Of a stretch of DNA of 46,870 bases, positions 15,633 to 24,693 are shown piece by piece. The stretch is from assembly GCA_016744615.1 (NCBI GenBank), contig JADGEA010000004.1:1-46870 (forward strand), in the 5' to 3' direction. The notes under the pieces are model-generated. The model searched no databases and was not told the DNA's origin. It worked only from the letters and a program-made list of their open reading frames with translations. This DNA comes from Flavobacteriaceae bacterium. Its GTDB lineage: Bacteria > Bacteroidota > Bacteroidia > Flavobacteriales > Flavobacteriaceae. The position numbers and the translations under genes are program-made. Every line of letters starts with the position of its first letter. Positions within the stretch are counted from its first letter, which is position 1.

Positions 15633-15683
15633 TATATTTGTTCAGATATATTTTGGTTATATATATCATTGGTTATAAACCAA
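15633..15683 (+). promoter_or_regulatory. Candidate promoter with TTGGTTATA repeats before the sulfatase array
   Basis: TATATTTG (15633-15640) fits the Bacteroidota -7 box. Just downstream, where the transcript should begin, are TTGGTTATA (15653-15661) and TTGGTTATAAACCAA (15669-15683). The latter is a dyad with 6-base arms TTGGTT/AACCAA around ATA. The second motif ends 20 bases before the first ATG of the large plus-strand array. This layout suits a repressor site. A related string, TTGGTTTTAGCAA, occurs before the sugar transporter gene at 42428. The remaining bases between 15457 and 15632 show nothing recognisable. Confidence 0.5.
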
Positions 15684-15703
15684 TTAATTAAAAAATATAA
15701 ATC

Positions 15704-17296
15704 ATGAATTTTATACTTAAAATTGTTTTATTGCCAGTAATCGCCTTGGTAACTATTTTTTTATATATAAAAAAGAATGAGGAAATAAAAACAAATGATC
15801 CTCCAAATATTGTTTACATTCTTACAGATGATTTGGGTTATGGAGATATCTCTGCTTTTAATCCTAAAGGAAAAATAAAAACTCCTAATATTGATAAATT
15901 AGCAAAAGAGGGAATGATGTTTACAGATGCACATACCTCCTCTTCTGTTTGCACACCCACTAGATATGGAATTTTAACCGGAAGATACAATTGGAGGTCT
16001 ACTTTAAAAAAAGGTGTTCTTACAGGCAAATCAAAGGCTTTGATTCCTAACAGCAGAACTACTGTAGCAAGTATGCTAAAAAAACAAGGTTATAAAACAG
16101 CATTTATTGGAAAATGGCATTTAGGCTGGGATTGGGCAATGAAAAATAAAGAAGACAATACGGGAGAGGGCTGGGATGCAAAGGATTTTGATAATATTGA
16201 TTTTAGTAAACCTATAAAGAACGGACCAATGGATCTAGGTTTTGATTATTCATATGGCCATAGTGGATCTTTAGATATGGCACCTTATGTGTATGTAGAA
16301 AACGGAAAACCAACTGAAATTCCCAAAAAAGTTACAGAAAATACAGGTAAATATTCCTGGTGGAGAAAAGGACCTACTTCCTCTGATTTTAATCACGAAG
16401 ATGTTACTCCACATTTTTTCAGAAAAGCAATTCATTTTATAAAAGAAAACTCAAAAACAAAAAAACCTTTCTTTTTATACCTGGCTTTACCCTCACCACA
16501 TACACCTATTCTACCTACAAAAGAATGGCAGGGAAAATCAGGATTAAACCCTTACGGTGATTTTGTAATGATGATAGATGATTACGTAGGCCAACTTATT
16601 ACTCAAATTGAGCTATCAGGAATTTCAAAAAATACTTTAATTGTTTTTACCAGTGATAATGGTTGTTCTCCTGCAGCAAAAATTGATGAACTTACAACAA
16701 AAGGACATTACCCAAGTTATATATTTAGAGGTCATAAAGCAGATGTTTTTGAAGGCGGGCATAGAGTTCCTTTTATAGTTAAATGGCCCAATCAAATTGC
16801 TCAAAATTCAAAAAGTGATCAAACAATTTGCACTACAGATTTCATGGCAACAGCAGCTGAATTATCCAATTATAAATTAAAAGATAATGAAGCGGAAGAT
16901 AGCTACAGCATGCTTCCTTTATTAAAAAATTCCTTTACAGGAAATTCATTCAGAGAAGCAACAGTACATCATTCTATCAATGGAAGTTTTGCTATCCGAA
17001 AAGGAGATTTTAAACTGATTATGTGCCCTGACTCCGGAGGGTGGAGTTATCCAAAACCTGGAAAAGATAAAGATATCATTGCTGGTTTACCTAAAATGCA
17101 ATTATACAATTTAAAAACAGATCCGGGTGAACAGCATAATCTGGTAAATTCTAATCCCGAAAAAGTAATAGAATTAAAACAATTATTGAACAAATATATT
17201 TTGGATGGGAGAAGTACACCAGGGTCTAATCAACAAAATGATACCGGGAATAGTTGGAAGCAACTTTGGTGGATAAATAATATAAAAACACAATGA
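15704..17296 (+). CDS. S1-family sulfatase, 530 aa
   Basis: A formylglycine-dependent type I sulfatase. It opens with a hydrophobic anchor or signal (residues 3-22), then the metal-binding NIVYILTDDLGYGD. The sulfatase signature is Cys83-Thr-Pro-Thr-Arg followed by YGILTGR; Cys83 would be converted to formylglycine. Further motifs are GKWHLGW, an SPHTPILP substrate-side histidine region, and VFTSDNGCSP for the second metal-site half. A weak C-terminal subdomain has MQLYNLKTDPGEQHNL, typical of bacterial carbohydrate sulfatases. It is the first gene of the main array and its stop overlaps the GH16 start (ATGA), indicating tight coupling. Which sulfate it removes cannot be read from sequence. 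No formylglycine-generating enzyme lies in the window. Confidence 0.9.
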   Translation: MNFILKIVLLPVIALVTIFLYIKKNEEIKTNDPPNIVYILTDDLGYGDISAFNPKGKIKTPNIDKLAKEGMMFTDAHTSSSVCTPTRYGILTGRYNWRSTLKKGVLTGKSKALIPNSRTTVASMLKKQGYKTAFIGKWHLGWDWAMKNKEDNTGEGWDAKDFDNIDFSKPIKNGPMDLGFDYSYGHSGSLDMAPYVYVENGKPTEIPKKVTENTGKYSWWRKGPTSSDFNHEDVTPHFFRKAIHFIKENSKTKKPFFLYLALPSPHTPILPTKEWQGKSGLNPYGDFVMMIDDYVGQLITQIELSGISKNTLIVFTSDNGCSPAAKIDELTTKGHYPSYIFRGHKADVFEGGHRVPFIVKWPNQIAQNSKSDQTICTTDFMATAAELSNYKLKDNEAEDSYSMLPLLKNSFTGNSFREATVHHSINGSFAIRKGDFKLIMCPDSGGWSYPKPGKDKDIIAGLPKMQLYNLKTDPGEQHNLVNSNPEKVIELKQLLNKYILDGRSTPGSNQQNDTGNSWKQLWWINNIKTQ

Positions 17297-18120
17297 TGAA
17301 TAGTTATTACAAAATGTTAAAATGCTACATGATATTATTTTTTGTTATTAGCTTAACTTCATGTAAATCAACTAAAAATAATACTAAAACAACTTCTTCC
17401 CATCAAAAAGAGTGGAAACTCATTTGGGAAGATAATTTTGATATGGATGATTTTTTAAATCCCGAGAAGTGGAATGTTATTAAGAGAAATTCAGCCGATT
17501 GGGGAAATTATATGTCAAATCATAAAGAATGTATATGGATAAAAGATGGGAAATTAATTCTTAGAGGAATTGTAAACGATGATCGTTCTATCGATACCGT
17601 TCCTTACTTAACCGGAGGTGTGAACACCAAAGGTAAATTTGCCTATCAATATGGAAAAGTGGAGATTAAAGCAAAATTGGAAAATGCCAAAGGAGCCTGG
17701 CCTGCCATGTGGATGCTCGCCGATCAACCCAAATACGGAAAATATCCACGAAATGGTGAAATTGATTTGATGGAGCATTTGAATTTTGAAGATCAAATTT
17801 ATCAAACAGTACACTCCTATTATACTTTGGAGTTAAAGGAAAAGAAAAATCCAGTTTATTTTCATACACCAAAAGCAAATACAAAAGAGTACAACATTTA
17901 TGGTATGGAATGGTTTCCCGATAAATTAGTATTTACTCTTAACGGAAAAGAAACCTTTGTATATCCACGATTAGAAAATGTAGACCCAACACAATGGCCC
18001 TTTGATCAGCCTTTTTATATCATGATTGATATGCAATTAGGAGGTTCATGGGTTGGCGAAGTAGAACCTAAAGATCTACCCGTACAAATGATTATTGATT
18101 GGGTAAAAGTTTATAAATAA
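17293..18120 (+). CDS. GH16 endo-glycosidase, lipoprotein
   Basis: A 275-residue single-domain GH16 enzyme, a retaining endo-acting beta-glycanase on a jelly-roll fold. A lipoprotein signal ends in LTSC near residue 24, so it is likely surface- or periplasm-anchored. The active-site motif GEIDLMEHL gives Glu156 as nucleophile, Asp158 as helper and Glu161 as acid/base. Other family marks are GGVNTKGKFAYQYGKVEIKA, GAWPAMWML and a C-terminal IDWVKVYK. The segment from YQTVHSYYT to MQLGGSWVG resembles the Bacteroidota and Akkermansia GH16_3 enzymes that cut beta-galactosidic linkages in mucin-type chains more than it resembles laminarinases (judged from memory). It is the only clear endo-enzyme in the array, so it probably makes the first cuts. 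Laminarinase or agarase activity remains possible. Confidence 0.85.
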   Translation: MMNSYYKMLKCYMILFFVISLTSCKSTKNNTKTTSSHQKEWKLIWEDNFDMDDFLNPEKWNVIKRNSADWGNYMSNHKECIWIKDGKLILRGIVNDDRSIDTVPYLTGGVNTKGKFAYQYGKVEIKAKLENAKGAWPAMWMLADQPKYGKYPRNGEIDLMEHLNFEDQIYQTVHSYYTLELKEKKNPVYFHTPKANTKEYNIYGMEWFPDKLVFTLNGKETFVYPRLENVDPTQWPFDQPFYIMIDMQLGGSWVGEVEPKDLPVQMIIDWVKVYK

Positions 18121-18133
18121 AAAAATATTTAAT

Positions 18134-20374
18134 ATGAAAAAGCTTTTTCAATATGCTGTATTGATGTTAATTGTAGCATCTTGTAACCAAAAAAATACCG
18201 GTAATTCGATTGTAATGCCGGTTTCTAATACGATTGCAATTAATGAGTCAGACACAAATGATTCTATAGTTTTAAAGGCAGCACATGTTGTACCAACTAC
18301 AAATCAGTATAATGCTTTAAAAAATGAATTTATCGCTTTTATCCATTTAGGACCTAATACTTTCACCCGAAAGGAATGGGGTAATGGCATGGAGGATTCC
18401 AAAATATTTAACCTTCAAAATTTAGATACAGATCAATGGTGTAAAGCCATGAAAGGTGCACAGATGAAAATGGTGATTATCACTGTAAAACATCATGATG
18501 GATTTGTTCTTTGGCAAAGTCGATATACCAAACACGGAATCATGTCAACACCATTTAAAAATGGGAAAGGTGATATTCTAAAAGAGCTTTCAGAATCTTG
18601 TAAAAAATATGGATTGAAACTCGGAGTGTACCTTTCACCAGCAGATCTTTATCAAATAGAAAATAAAGAAGGATTATATGGCAATTTGAGCAAATACACA
18701 GAGAGAACAATCCCTAGACCTATCAAAGGCCGTCCATTCAATAATAAAACTACTTTTAAATTTAAAGTAGATGATTATAATGAATACTTTTTAAATCAAT
18801 TATTTGAATTATTAACGGAATATGGTCCAATTTACGAAGTTTGGTTTGATGGTGCACATCCGAAAAGAAAAGGTGGTCAAACCTATAATTACCTTGCCTG
18901 GAAAGAATTGATTCACAAACTGGCACCAAAAGCAGTTGTTTTTGGGAAACAAGATATTCGCTGGTGCGGAAATGAGTCAGGAGGGACGAGAGATACAGAA
19001 TGGAATGTGATCCCTTATCAGGAAGATCCTCATGGAATGAGTAGTTTTCATGACATTACAGCAAAAGATATTGGAAGTAGAGAAAAACTTTACAAAGCTA
19101 AATATTTACATTATCAGCAGGCAGAAACCAATACTTCTATTCGGGAAGGTTGGTTTTATCGTGATGATACAAATCAAAAAGTACGTAGTGCTGATGATGT
19201 TTTCGATATATATGAAAGATCTGTTGGTGGAAACTCAACCTTTTTATTAAATATTCCCCCAAATAGAGATGGTAAATTTTCACCTGAAGATATCAAGGTT
19301 TTAAAAGAAGTTGGCCAACGCATTAAAGAAACCTATGGTGATAATTTATTTAAAAATGCCTCTGGCCCAAAAAAGGTATTAGACAACAATACAGATAGTT
19401 TTGTTGTACTTGATCAAGATCCACAAGAAATAATTATTGAGACAAGTAAACCCGTAACGGTAAATCGCTTTGTAATCCAGGAAGCTATTGCCACACATGG
19501 TGAACGGGTAGAAAAATATACATTTGATGCTTGGGTTGATGATAAATGGAAAGAAATAGTGACCTCGACCAATATTGGTTATAAAAGGATTTTACGCTTC
19601 CCTGAAGTTACATCAAACAAATTTAGGTTAAGAGTATTAGAATCCAGATACTATCCTGTAATTTCAAATATTTCTGCTCATTATTATAATTCACGTCCAC
19701 CGGAATTGTCTATTGAAAGAAATTTTGAAGGTTTGATAACCATCAAACCAAAAAAGCATAATTTTAGATGGAAACCACATGGTGAAGATGCTTCTGCAAA
19801 TATCAATGCTGGGTTAATGATTAGATATACTACGGATGGAAGTAAACCAAATAAGACATCTAAACTTTATACTAAAGAATTCTTTTATCCTATGGGAGAA
19901 ATAAAAGCTATACCACTAATTCATGATGAAAATGGCCCTGTTGTAAGCCATACTTTTGGCTCAGTTAAAAAAGACTGGAAACTCATTTCGGTAGATAGTA
20001 AAAAAAAGAAGCATAAAGCAGACAATGCTTTTGATTCTTTTTATAATACCTACTGGCAATCAAAGCCTAACAAAAATAATAAACACTATATATCTATAGA
20101 TCTTGGAAAGGAATATAAATTAACTGGTTTTTCATACACCCCACAAAAAGAACATGCTGGTGGTATGATTGAAAAAGGAGTGATTAAAATTAGTAAAAAT
20201 GGTAAAAGTTGGAAAGTTTTAGAAGATTTTACTTTCGGAAATCTGATCAATGATCCGTCAACTCGGAAACATCTGTTTCAAACACCTATAAACACAAGAT
20301 ATATTAGATTAGAATCAAAAGTTATTGCTGGCGGGAAAAATACAGCGGCTGTTGCAGAGTTAGATTTTTATTAA
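18134..20374 (+). CDS. GH29 alpha-L-fucosidase with C-terminal accessory domains
   Basis: A 746-residue lipoprotein (signal ending LIVASC). The GH29 barrel (about 55-400) has FIHLGPNTFTRKEWGNG, VIITVKHHDGFVLWQS, and the nucleophile Asp239 in EVWFDGAHP. LLNIPPNRDGKF closes the barrel. Downstream are an F5/8C (discoidin-like) beta-sandwich (about 410-520), a chitobiase-type C-terminal beta domain (about 525-610, with IRYTTDGSKPN) and a second discoidin-like domain to the end (DNAFDSFYNTYWQS, YIRLESKV). Such extra domains usually bind glycan. The family releases terminal alpha-L-fucose and sometimes alpha-L-galactose. It begins 13 bases after the GH16 gene and probably shares its transcript. Confidence 0.88.
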   Translation: MKKLFQYAVLMLIVASCNQKNTGNSIVMPVSNTIAINESDTNDSIVLKAAHVVPTTNQYNALKNEFIAFIHLGPNTFTRKEWGNGMEDSKIFNLQNLDTDQWCKAMKGAQMKMVIITVKHHDGFVLWQSRYTKHGIMSTPFKNGKGDILKELSESCKKYGLKLGVYLSPADLYQIENKEGLYGNLSKYTERTIPRPIKGRPFNNKTTFKFKVDDYNEYFLNQLFELLTEYGPIYEVWFDGAHPKRKGGQTYNYLAWKELIHKLAPKAVVFGKQDIRWCGNESGGTRDTEWNVIPYQEDPHGMSSFHDITAKDIGSREKLYKAKYLHYQQAETNTSIREGWFYRDDTNQKVRSADDVFDIYERSVGGNSTFLLNIPPNRDGKFSPEDIKVLKEVGQRIKETYGDNLFKNASGPKKVLDNNTDSFVVLDQDPQEIIIETSKPVTVNRFVIQEAIATHGERVEKYTFDAWVDDKWKEIVTSTNIGYKRILRFPEVTSNKFRLRVLESRYYPVISNISAHYYNSRPPELSIERNFEGLITIKPKKHNFRWKPHGEDASANINAGLMIRYTTDGSKPNKTSKLYTKEFFYPMGEIKAIPLIHDENGPVVSHTFGSVKKDWKLISVDSKKKKHKADNAFDSFYNTYWQSKPNKNNKHYISIDLGKEYKLTGFSYTPQKEHAGGMIEKGVIKISKNGKSWKVLEDFTFGNLINDPSTRKHLFQTPINTRYIRLESKVIAGGKNTAAVAELDFY

Positions 20375-20385
20375 TAATTTCATAA

Positions 20386-21834
20386 ATGATGAAAAACAAA
20401 GTTCAAACACTCTTAATTCTTCTACTGGTGATTTTAACCTCCTGTAAAGAGAATAACTTAATAACAAAAAATAAAAAACCCAATATCATCCTTCTGTTCT
20501 CTGATGATCAAAGTTTTAAAGATGTACATGCTTTAGGGAACAATGAAGTAATCACTCCAACTATGGATAAACTAGTAGATCAAGGAGTGACCATGACCCA
20601 TGCTTATAATATGGGAGGATGGAACGGTGCTGTTTGTGTTGCTTCCAGACATATGTTTATCAGCGGAAGATCCATATGGAGAGCTCAGCAAATATCTAAA
20701 AGATATGCAAAGAGCGAAGATCTTGATAAAACATGGCCTATGTTAATGCAATCAGCAGGTTACGACACCTATATGACAGGCAAATGGCATGTAAATGCAA
20801 ATGCCCATAAAATTTTCAATCACGTTGGTCATGTTTTAAGAGGAATGCCTCATGACACTCCGGAAGGTTATAATCGACCGAGAAGCAAAACAGATACCAT
20901 TTGGCAACCCTGGGAAAAAAAATTTGGTGGCTACTGGGAAGGTGGTAAGCACTGGAGTGAACTGGTTAAAGAGGACGCTATTTCATTTATTGACAGTGCC
21001 GCTCAAAAGGAAAAACCTTTCTTTATGTATATCGCTTTCAATGCACCCCACGATCCACGACAATCACCAAAAAAATATGTAGACATGTATCATCCGGATC
21101 AAATAGCTGTTCCGAAAAGTTTTATACCAGAAAATCCTTACAATGAAATTATGGATGCAGGCAGAAAATTAAGAGATGAAAGGCTGGCTCCATTTCCAAG
21201 AACTGAATATTCCATTAAGGTGAACAAACAGGAATACTATGCTCTTACCACACATCTGGATGATCAGATTAAAGAGATCATGAAGTCCGTTGAAAAAAAT
21301 GGTTTGAAAGAAAATACCTATATCTTTTTTACTTCTGATCACGGACTGGCAATTGGAGAACATGGCCTGATGGGAAAACAAAATATGTACGACCATAGCA
21401 TGCGAGTTCCCTTAATGGTTATCGGCCCAAACATTCCAAAAGGTAAAAAAATTGATGCAGATATTTATTTACAGGATATTATGGCTACTGTTTTAGAACT
21501 GGCAGGAGTACAAAAACCGGAATATATTGAATTTAATAGTTTTATGGATTTGATCAAAGGCAATAAAAAGACAAGTAATTATGCTTCTATTTATGGAACC
21601 TATAAAGAAAAATCACAACGAATGATCAGAAAAGATAATTTTAAATTAATCCTTTACCCAAAAGGCAATAAACTATTACTTTTTGATCTGAACAATGATC
21701 CAAATGAACTAAACGATCTATCTTCAAATCCAGAATACAAGCAAAAAATCAAGTCGCTTTTTACAGCGCTAATATCAAAACAAAAAGAAATGGGAGATGA
21801 TCTTATTATCGACCCTTTAGATTATAACCTTTAA
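20386..21834 (+). CDS. S1-family sulfatase, lipoprotein, 482 aa
   Basis: An S1 sulfatase with a lipoprotein signal (VILTSC). The metal-site start reads NIILLFSDDQS, where the usual DD is followed by Gln. The maturation motif is Cys84-Val-Ala-Ser-Arg with HMFISGRS, the CxAxR variant of the CxPxR signature, still acceptable for formylglycine formation. Further motifs are GKWHVNA, FNAPHDPRQSP, FTSDHGLAIGEHGLMGKQNMYDHSMRVP and a closing LLLFDLNNDPNEL. The GEHGLMGKQNMYDHSMRVP block is typical of choline-sulfatase/iduronate-sulfatase-like subfamilies, so it probably acts on a different sulfate position from the upstream sulfatase. Gaps to both neighbours are about 11 bases. Confidence 0.88.
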   Translation: MMKNKVQTLLILLLVILTSCKENNLITKNKKPNIILLFSDDQSFKDVHALGNNEVITPTMDKLVDQGVTMTHAYNMGGWNGAVCVASRHMFISGRSIWRAQQISKRYAKSEDLDKTWPMLMQSAGYDTYMTGKWHVNANAHKIFNHVGHVLRGMPHDTPEGYNRPRSKTDTIWQPWEKKFGGYWEGGKHWSELVKEDAISFIDSAAQKEKPFFMYIAFNAPHDPRQSPKKYVDMYHPDQIAVPKSFIPENPYNEIMDAGRKLRDERLAPFPRTEYSIKVNKQEYYALTTHLDDQIKEIMKSVEKNGLKENTYIFFTSDHGLAIGEHGLMGKQNMYDHSMRVPLMVIGPNIPKGKKIDADIYLQDIMATVLELAGVQKPEYIEFNSFMDLIKGNKKTSNYASIYGTYKEKSQRMIRKDNFKLILYPKGNKLLLFDLNNDPNELNDLSSNPEYKQKIKSLFTALISKQKEMGDDLIIDPLDYNL

Positions 21835-21845
21835 AAACAATTACA

Positions 21846-23219
21846 ATGAAAAAAACAATTATTCTTCTTTCTCTCCTTATTATTTTTTCTGTAAAAATAA
21901 ATGCTCAAAAAAAGATATGGAATGAAACAGAAGCCGAAAAAACAGAACGTCTTGCTTGGTGGACAAATGATCGACTTGGAATGTTTATACACTGGGGAAC
22001 TTACGCTTTAGCAGGAAGACATGAATGGGTGAAAAAGAGAGAGAGAATCTCTGATGAAAAATACCAAAAATATTTTGAAAATTTTAATCCTGATCTATAC
22101 AATCCTACAGAATGGGCAAAAATGGCAAAAGATGCAGGTATGAAATATGCGGTGATTACTACAAAACACCATGAAGGATTTACATTATTTGATTCAAAAT
22201 TTACTGATTATAAGGTGACAAATACACCTTACCGTAAAGATGCCCTTAAAGAATGGGTAGATGCTTTTAGAGCAGAAGGATTAAAAGTTGGTTTTTATTA
22301 TTCACTTATTGACTGGCATCATCCGGAATATACTGTTGACAGAGTTCATCCGCAAAGTGCCAAAACAAAAGAAGAATACAACAAACTTAACAAAGACCGT
22401 GACATGAAAGTTTATCGCAAGTATTTAAAAAATCAGGTAACTGAGATTTTAAGTAATTATGGCAAAATTGACATTTTATGGCTGGATTATTCATTCCCCG
22501 GTAAATTTGGTAAAGGTCGTGATGACTGGGGTTCTGTTGAATTGATGAAGCTGGTTAGGAAATTACAACCCGGTATTCTTGTAAATGACAGGTTAGATCT
22601 AAAAGAATACAAAGGAGGCTGGGATTTCACTACTCCCGAACAATTTAAAGTGGTAGAATGGCCAACCTATGAAGGTAAAAAAATACCATGGGAAACCTGT
22701 CAGACATTTAGTGGATCATGGGGTTATTACCGTGATGAACTTACCTGGAAAAACAACAAACAACTACTTGTTTTACTCATTGAATCCGTAAGTAAAGGAG
22801 GTAATGTATTGTTAAATGTTGGTCCAACCGGAAGAGGTACTATTGATCATCGTGCGCAATCGGCTTTAAGTAAAATGGGAGACTGGATGAAAGTAAACAG
22901 CAGGTCTATTTATGGTTGCACGCAGGCTCCTACTGAATTTGAGGCACCTGAAAATTCACTATTGACCTACAATCCGAAAACCAATAGATTATATATTCAT
23001 TTGCTGGATTATCCTCTAAAAAACTACACTTTAAAAGGAATGAAAGGAAAAATTAAATATGCTCAATTTTTACATGATGCCTCTGAAATACTAATCAAAA
23101 ACCGTCATGGTTATGGCGAATTGAAAAATAGCGGATTTGGAGAAAATGATATCAATATTGAACTCCCGGTAAACAAACCTGATGTTGAAATTCCTGTAAT
23201 TGAATTGATAATGAATTAA
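21846..23219 (+). CDS. GH29 alpha-L-fucosidase, 457 aa
   Basis: A compact GH29 enzyme exported by a signal peptide ending INAQ. Family motifs: NDRLGMFIHWGTYAL, YAVITTKHHEGFTLFDS, SLIDWHHPEY and nucleophile Asp214 in ILWLDYSFPG. Note LDY instead of the common FDG. GGNVLLNVGPTGRG ends the barrel and a small C-terminal beta-sandwich follows (about 350-455). It has no discoidin domain. Its mature start QKKIWNETEAEK is shared at DNA level with the next gene, a sulfatase (see repeat entry). The different nucleophile surroundings and lack of binding domains suggest a linkage preference distinct from the neighbouring GH29 enzymes. Confidence 0.9.
   Translation: MKKTIILLSLLIIFSVKINAQKKIWNETEAEKTERLAWWTNDRLGMFIHWGTYALAGRHEWVKKRERISDEKYQKYFENFNPDLYNPTEWAKMAKDAGMKYAVITTKHHEGFTLFDSKFTDYKVTNTPYRKDALKEWVDAFRAEGLKVGFYYSLIDWHHPEYTVDRVHPQSAKTKEEYNKLNKDRDMKVYRKYLKNQVTEILSNYGKIDILWLDYSFPGKFGKGRDDWGSVELMKLVRKLQPGILVNDRLDLKEYKGGWDFTTPEQFKVVEWPTYEGKKIPWETCQTFSGSWGYYRDELTWKNNKQLLVLLIESVSKGGNVLLNVGPTGRGTIDHRAQSALSKMGDWMKVNSRSIYGCTQAPTEFEAPENSLLTYNPKTNRLYIHLLDYPLKNYTLKGMKGKIKYAQFLHDASEILIKNRHGYGELKNSGFGENDINIELPVNKPDVEIPVIELIMN
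21899..21927 (+). repeat. 29-base identity, copy 1 (in GH29 gene)
   Basis: This stretch, encoding the end of the signal peptide and residues QKKIWNE of the mature GH29 protein, is identical over 29 bases to positions 23306-23334 in the following sulfatase gene. Flanks differ. Confidence 0.9.
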
Positions 23220-23237
23220 ATACCTTATCCAATTATA

Positions 23238-24692
23238 GTGATGTTGAAAAAATATAACTTGATTTATTTTTTATTATTGTTTTTGTTAATTGTTTCATTT
23301 GATGCAAATGCTCAAAAAAAGATATGGAATGAAATAAAATTCAAATCACCCAACATCCTTATAATTTTGGCAGATGACATGGGTCAGGGTGATATGGGTT
23401 TTCTTGGGAGTAAAAAAATCAGAACTCCAAATCTCAATAAACTAGCTTCTGAGGGTATTTATTGCAATAATGCATACGTTTCAGCAAGTGTTTGTGCTCC
23501 ATCCAGAGCAGGCTTATTGACTGGTAGGCAACCTCAACGATTTGGGTTTGAGCATAACCTCCCAAAATGGGACAAAAGCATGGCGAATACACCAGAGTCA
23601 CATGGATTAAAAATGGGAGAGCTTACCATTGCTGATCATTTAAAAAATGTAGGTTACGAAACAGCCATCATTGGAAAGTGGCATCTTGGAGAAATGGATG
23701 TACATCATCCAAACAACAGAGGTTTTAACTATTTCTGCGGGATGATAGGAGGTGCACATCCTTATTTTCCTGAAAAAGGAAATAATTCTATACAAAGAAA
23801 TGGGGTTGTCATTAATAAGTTCTCTAGTCCTTATCTTACAGATTTTTTTACGGATGAAGGTGTAAAATGGATACAAGAACACAAGAAAAAGCCATGGTTT
23901 CTCTTTATGTCTTATAATGCTCCACATACTCCTTTGCAAGCAAAAGAGGAAGATTTAGCTCTGTTTTCAAACATTAATGATAAAGGAAGAAAAACTTATG
24001 CAGCAATGGTTTACAGTCTTGACAGAGGAATAGGAAGGCTCATTAAAACCCTAAAAAAGCAAGGTCAACTTGAAAATACTTTAATCGTATTCTTATCCGA
24101 TAATGGAGGAGCCACAACAAATCATTCATGGAGAGGAGTATTTTCAGGTGCAAAAGGAAATATGCGTGAAGGAGGAATTCATATACCAATGCTTTGGTAT
24201 TGGAAAGGAGTTTTGAAATCTGGCAGAACCGATGCCGTAGTTTCTAGTCTAGATCTGCTCCCTACATTTCTTGCAGCTGCTAATGCCCAACCGATAGAGG
24301 CTTATGATGGAAAAGAAAAGAAAAAACATCCTCGAATTTATGACGGCTATAATATTTTACCTGTACTTCAAGGAAAGGAAAATGCACAAGTACGTCGTTT
24401 TTTCTGGAGACTTCAAGGACAAAGTTGTGTGCTTGATGGCAAAGATAAATTTATCCGATTAACACATCGTCCTGCTCAATATTTCAGACCCTTTGAAGAT
24501 CTTGGAGAGAGAAATGACCTAAGTGAACAACATTCGGAAAAATTTCTTGAACTCTACAAAATGCTGATGCATTGGGAGAGCGAACTGCCAACTTATCCAA
24601 GTTTTTTTACATCACCGTACTGGATAAAAGCATCTGCAGAAAACTATGACGATTACATACCTGTTCCTGAACCTGAATATCCAAATCCTTAA
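23238..24692 (+). CDS. S1-family sulfatase, 484 aa
   Basis: An exported S1 sulfatase (signal peptide ending ANAQ). Its core starts NILIILADDMGQGDMGFLG. The maturation motif is Cys86-Ala-Pro-Ser-Arg with AGLLTGRQPQRFG, the classic CxPSR form. GKWHLGEMD, NAPHTPLQ and FLSDNGGATTNHSWRG follow, with a short C-terminal subdomain. AGLLTGRQPQRFGFEHN and the SDNGG context resemble arylsulfatase A/GalNAc-sulfatase-like subfamilies that act on galactose-type rings in other marine PULs; this is tentative. The mature N-terminus QKKIWNEIKFK looks copied from the preceding GH29 gene. It is separated from that gene by 18 bases and from the next by one base. Confidence 0.9.
   Translation: MMLKKYNLIYFLLLFLLIVSFDANAQKKIWNEIKFKSPNILIILADDMGQGDMGFLGSKKIRTPNLNKLASEGIYCNNAYVSASVCAPSRAGLLTGRQPQRFGFEHNLPKWDKSMANTPESHGLKMGELTIADHLKNVGYETAIIGKWHLGEMDVHHPNNRGFNYFCGMIGGAHPYFPEKGNNSIQRNGVVINKFSSPYLTDFFTDEGVKWIQEHKKKPWFLFMSYNAPHTPLQAKEEDLALFSNINDKGRKTYAAMVYSLDRGIGRLIKTLKKQGQLENTLIVFLSDNGGATTNHSWRGVFSGAKGNMREGGIHIPMLWYWKGVLKSGRTDAVVSSLDLLPTFLAAANAQPIEAYDGKEKKKHPRIYDGYNILPVLQGKENAQVRRFFWRLQGQSCVLDGKDKFIRLTHRPAQYFRPFEDLGERNDLSEQHSEKFLELYKMLMHWESELPTYPSFFTSPYWIKASAENYDDYIPVPEPEYPNP
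23306..23334 (+). repeat. 29-base identity, copy 2 (in sulfatase gene)
   Basis: Identical to 21899-21927. It encodes the same signal-peptide end and QKKIWNE, in the same reading frame, but is followed by a sulfatase rather than a GH29 fold. Confidence 0.9.
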
Positions 24693-24693
24693 A

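Noticed and set aside
24646-24693. Upstream start for the esterase overlapping the sulfatase
   Set aside because: The extra residues are the sulfatase end in another frame. The ATG at 24694 gives a normal signal peptide.
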